Shown here piece by piece: positions 5,686-6,238 of a DNA stretch of 6,238 nucleotides. The notes beneath the pieces were generated by a model that saw only the letters and a program-made list of their open reading frames with translations, made no database searches and was not told the origin of the DNA. Numbering within the stretch: the first letter of the stretch is position 1; every line of letters starts with the position of its first letter. The stretch covers positions 1-6,238 of the forward strand of contig CAIQJW010000280.1 of the NCBI GenBank assembly GCA_903872255.1, given 5' to 3'. Source of the DNA: an uncultured delta proteobacterium. Lineage in GTDB: Bacteria; Desulfobacterota; Syntrophorhabdia; Syntrophorhabdales; Syntrophorhabdaceae. The translations under genes were made by a program, and so were the position numbers.

Positions 5686-6238
5686 TTAGGGGACGATCCG
5701 CCTGTCGGAAAGGTGGCAACTGCCCCAGGATTGCTTGGCCTGTTTTTTCATTTCCGAGGCTATCTCCGTCATCTCGCCAAAATGGGTGAAGGACCGGTCC
5801 CTGTTGGTGGCTATGCCTATCGAAAGTGCCGTTATGGGAAATTTCCTTGTATTTCCCTGCCGGTCGAGGGTCTCGATAAAACCATTGTCGCGGTCGGCCC
5901 TGTCGTACAGGGTTGGTATGATCTTATCGAACGCAGCGATTATTTCAGCGGACGTCTCCTCTACGACATCGACGGACGTTATAAAGACAAAGTCATCGCC
6001 CCCGATATGGCCGACGAAACACGTTTGCGGCTCTTTGCTCTTGACTATATTGAGAATAAGCCTGCCCGTTATCTGGATGATCTCGTCGCCGCGGCTAAAA
6101 CCGTAATGATCATTGAAGGGCTTGAAATGATCGAGATCTGCATAGGCAAGGGCGAAGACGGCGCCGGATTCGATGCGTGCCTGGATGTGCCGGCTTATGG
6201 ATATATTGCCGGGGAGTTTCGTCAGGGGATTTACGTCC
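5686..6238 (-). CDS. GGDEF-domain protein, C-terminal part (cut by the right edge)
   Basis: On the minus strand a frame is open from the right edge to TAA at 5686-5688, giving 183 residues with no start inside the window. It is almost entirely a GGDEF (diguanylate cyclase) domain, which makes cyclic di-GMP from two GTP. Counting from the first visible residue, it opens with NPLTKLPGN (3-11). It continues with ADLDHFKPFND (33-43, metal-binding Asp34), GFSRGDEI (46-53; Asn42 and Asp51 match the guanine-contacting residues of PleD), GHIGGDDF (76-83, the active-site loop) and TALSIGIA (136-143). It ends with MKKQAKQSWGS and DRRIVP. The loop is GGDDF, not GGDEF, so activity is likely but not certain. 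The RxxD inhibitory site usually just upstream is absent. Any sensor or receiver domain lies outside the window. The gene converges on HU/IHF. Confidence 0.9.
   Translation of the reverse strand, partial: DVNPLTKLPGNISISRHIQARIESGAVFALAYADLDHFKPFNDHYGFSRGDEIIQITGRLILNIVKSKEPQTCFVGHIGGDDFVFITSVDVVEETSAEIIAAFDKIIPTLYDRADRDNGFIETLDRQGNTRKFPITALSIGIATNRDRSFTHFGEMTEIASEMKKQAKQSWGSCHLSDRRIVP

Noticed and set aside
5735..6106. Plus-strand open frame of 123 codons opposite the GGDEF gene
   Set aside because: The minus strand here encodes clear GGDEF motifs including GHIGGDDF. The plus-strand frame shows no recognisable domain and no good ribosome site, so it is a shadow.
1..6238. Defence system, mobile element or CRISPR array
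   Set aside because: No transposase, integrase, toxin-antitoxin pair, nuclease, regularly spaced repeats or terminal inverted repeats were seen on either strand.

Overview
The window is bacterial, gene-dense and moderately GC-rich. The best fit is an anaerobic bacterium of the Desulfobacterota (former Deltaproteobacteria) or, less likely, the Nitrospirota. Pointers are a small tetraheme class III (c3-type) cytochrome, a System II (ResB/CcsA) cytochrome c maturation pair, and a GGDEF protein of the 'LPGN ... GHIGGDDF' kind. This placement is inference from gene content; there is no rRNA or other marker.

Layout. Positions 1-66 are the tail of an unidentified gene. Next, on the + strand, come a class I SAM-dependent methyltransferase (82-858) and a zinc-ribbon Nudix protein (855-1865), joined by an ATGA overlap. 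The Nudix protein carries an extra C-terminal helical domain that resembles the RsbRD N-terminal sensor domain. An 81-bp gap (1866-1946) holds a stem-loop and a plausible sigma-70 promoter. A second + strand cluster follows: a secreted tetraheme cytochrome (1947-2327), ResB (2308-3585), CcsA/ResC (3582-4397), the PurQ glutaminase subunit of FGAM synthase (4394-5212) and an HU/IHF-family DNA-binding protein (5229-5513). Every junction from the cytochrome to PurQ overlaps, by 20, 4 and 4 nt. A weak rho-independent terminator candidate follows HU/IHF. A 172-bp convergent gap (5514-5685) separates it from the 3' part of a minus-strand GGDEF gene, which is cut by the right edge.

How the genes work together. 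ResB and CcsA are the two membrane components of the System II holocytochrome c synthase. They move heme across the membrane and attach it to CXXCH motifs. The gene in front of them encodes a substrate with four CXXCH motifs, so the operon pairs a periplasmic electron carrier with its own heme-attachment machine. PurQ (purine synthesis) and HU/IHF (chromosome architecture) are housekeeping genes that appear to ride on the same transcript. HU/IHF has its own strong Shine-Dalgarno sequence and possibly its own promoter.

No CRISPR array, insertion sequence, tRNA, rRNA, phage gene or defence system was seen. Most of the window is ordinary. The item most worth follow-up is the Nudix/RsbRD-like fusion coupled to a methyltransferase.
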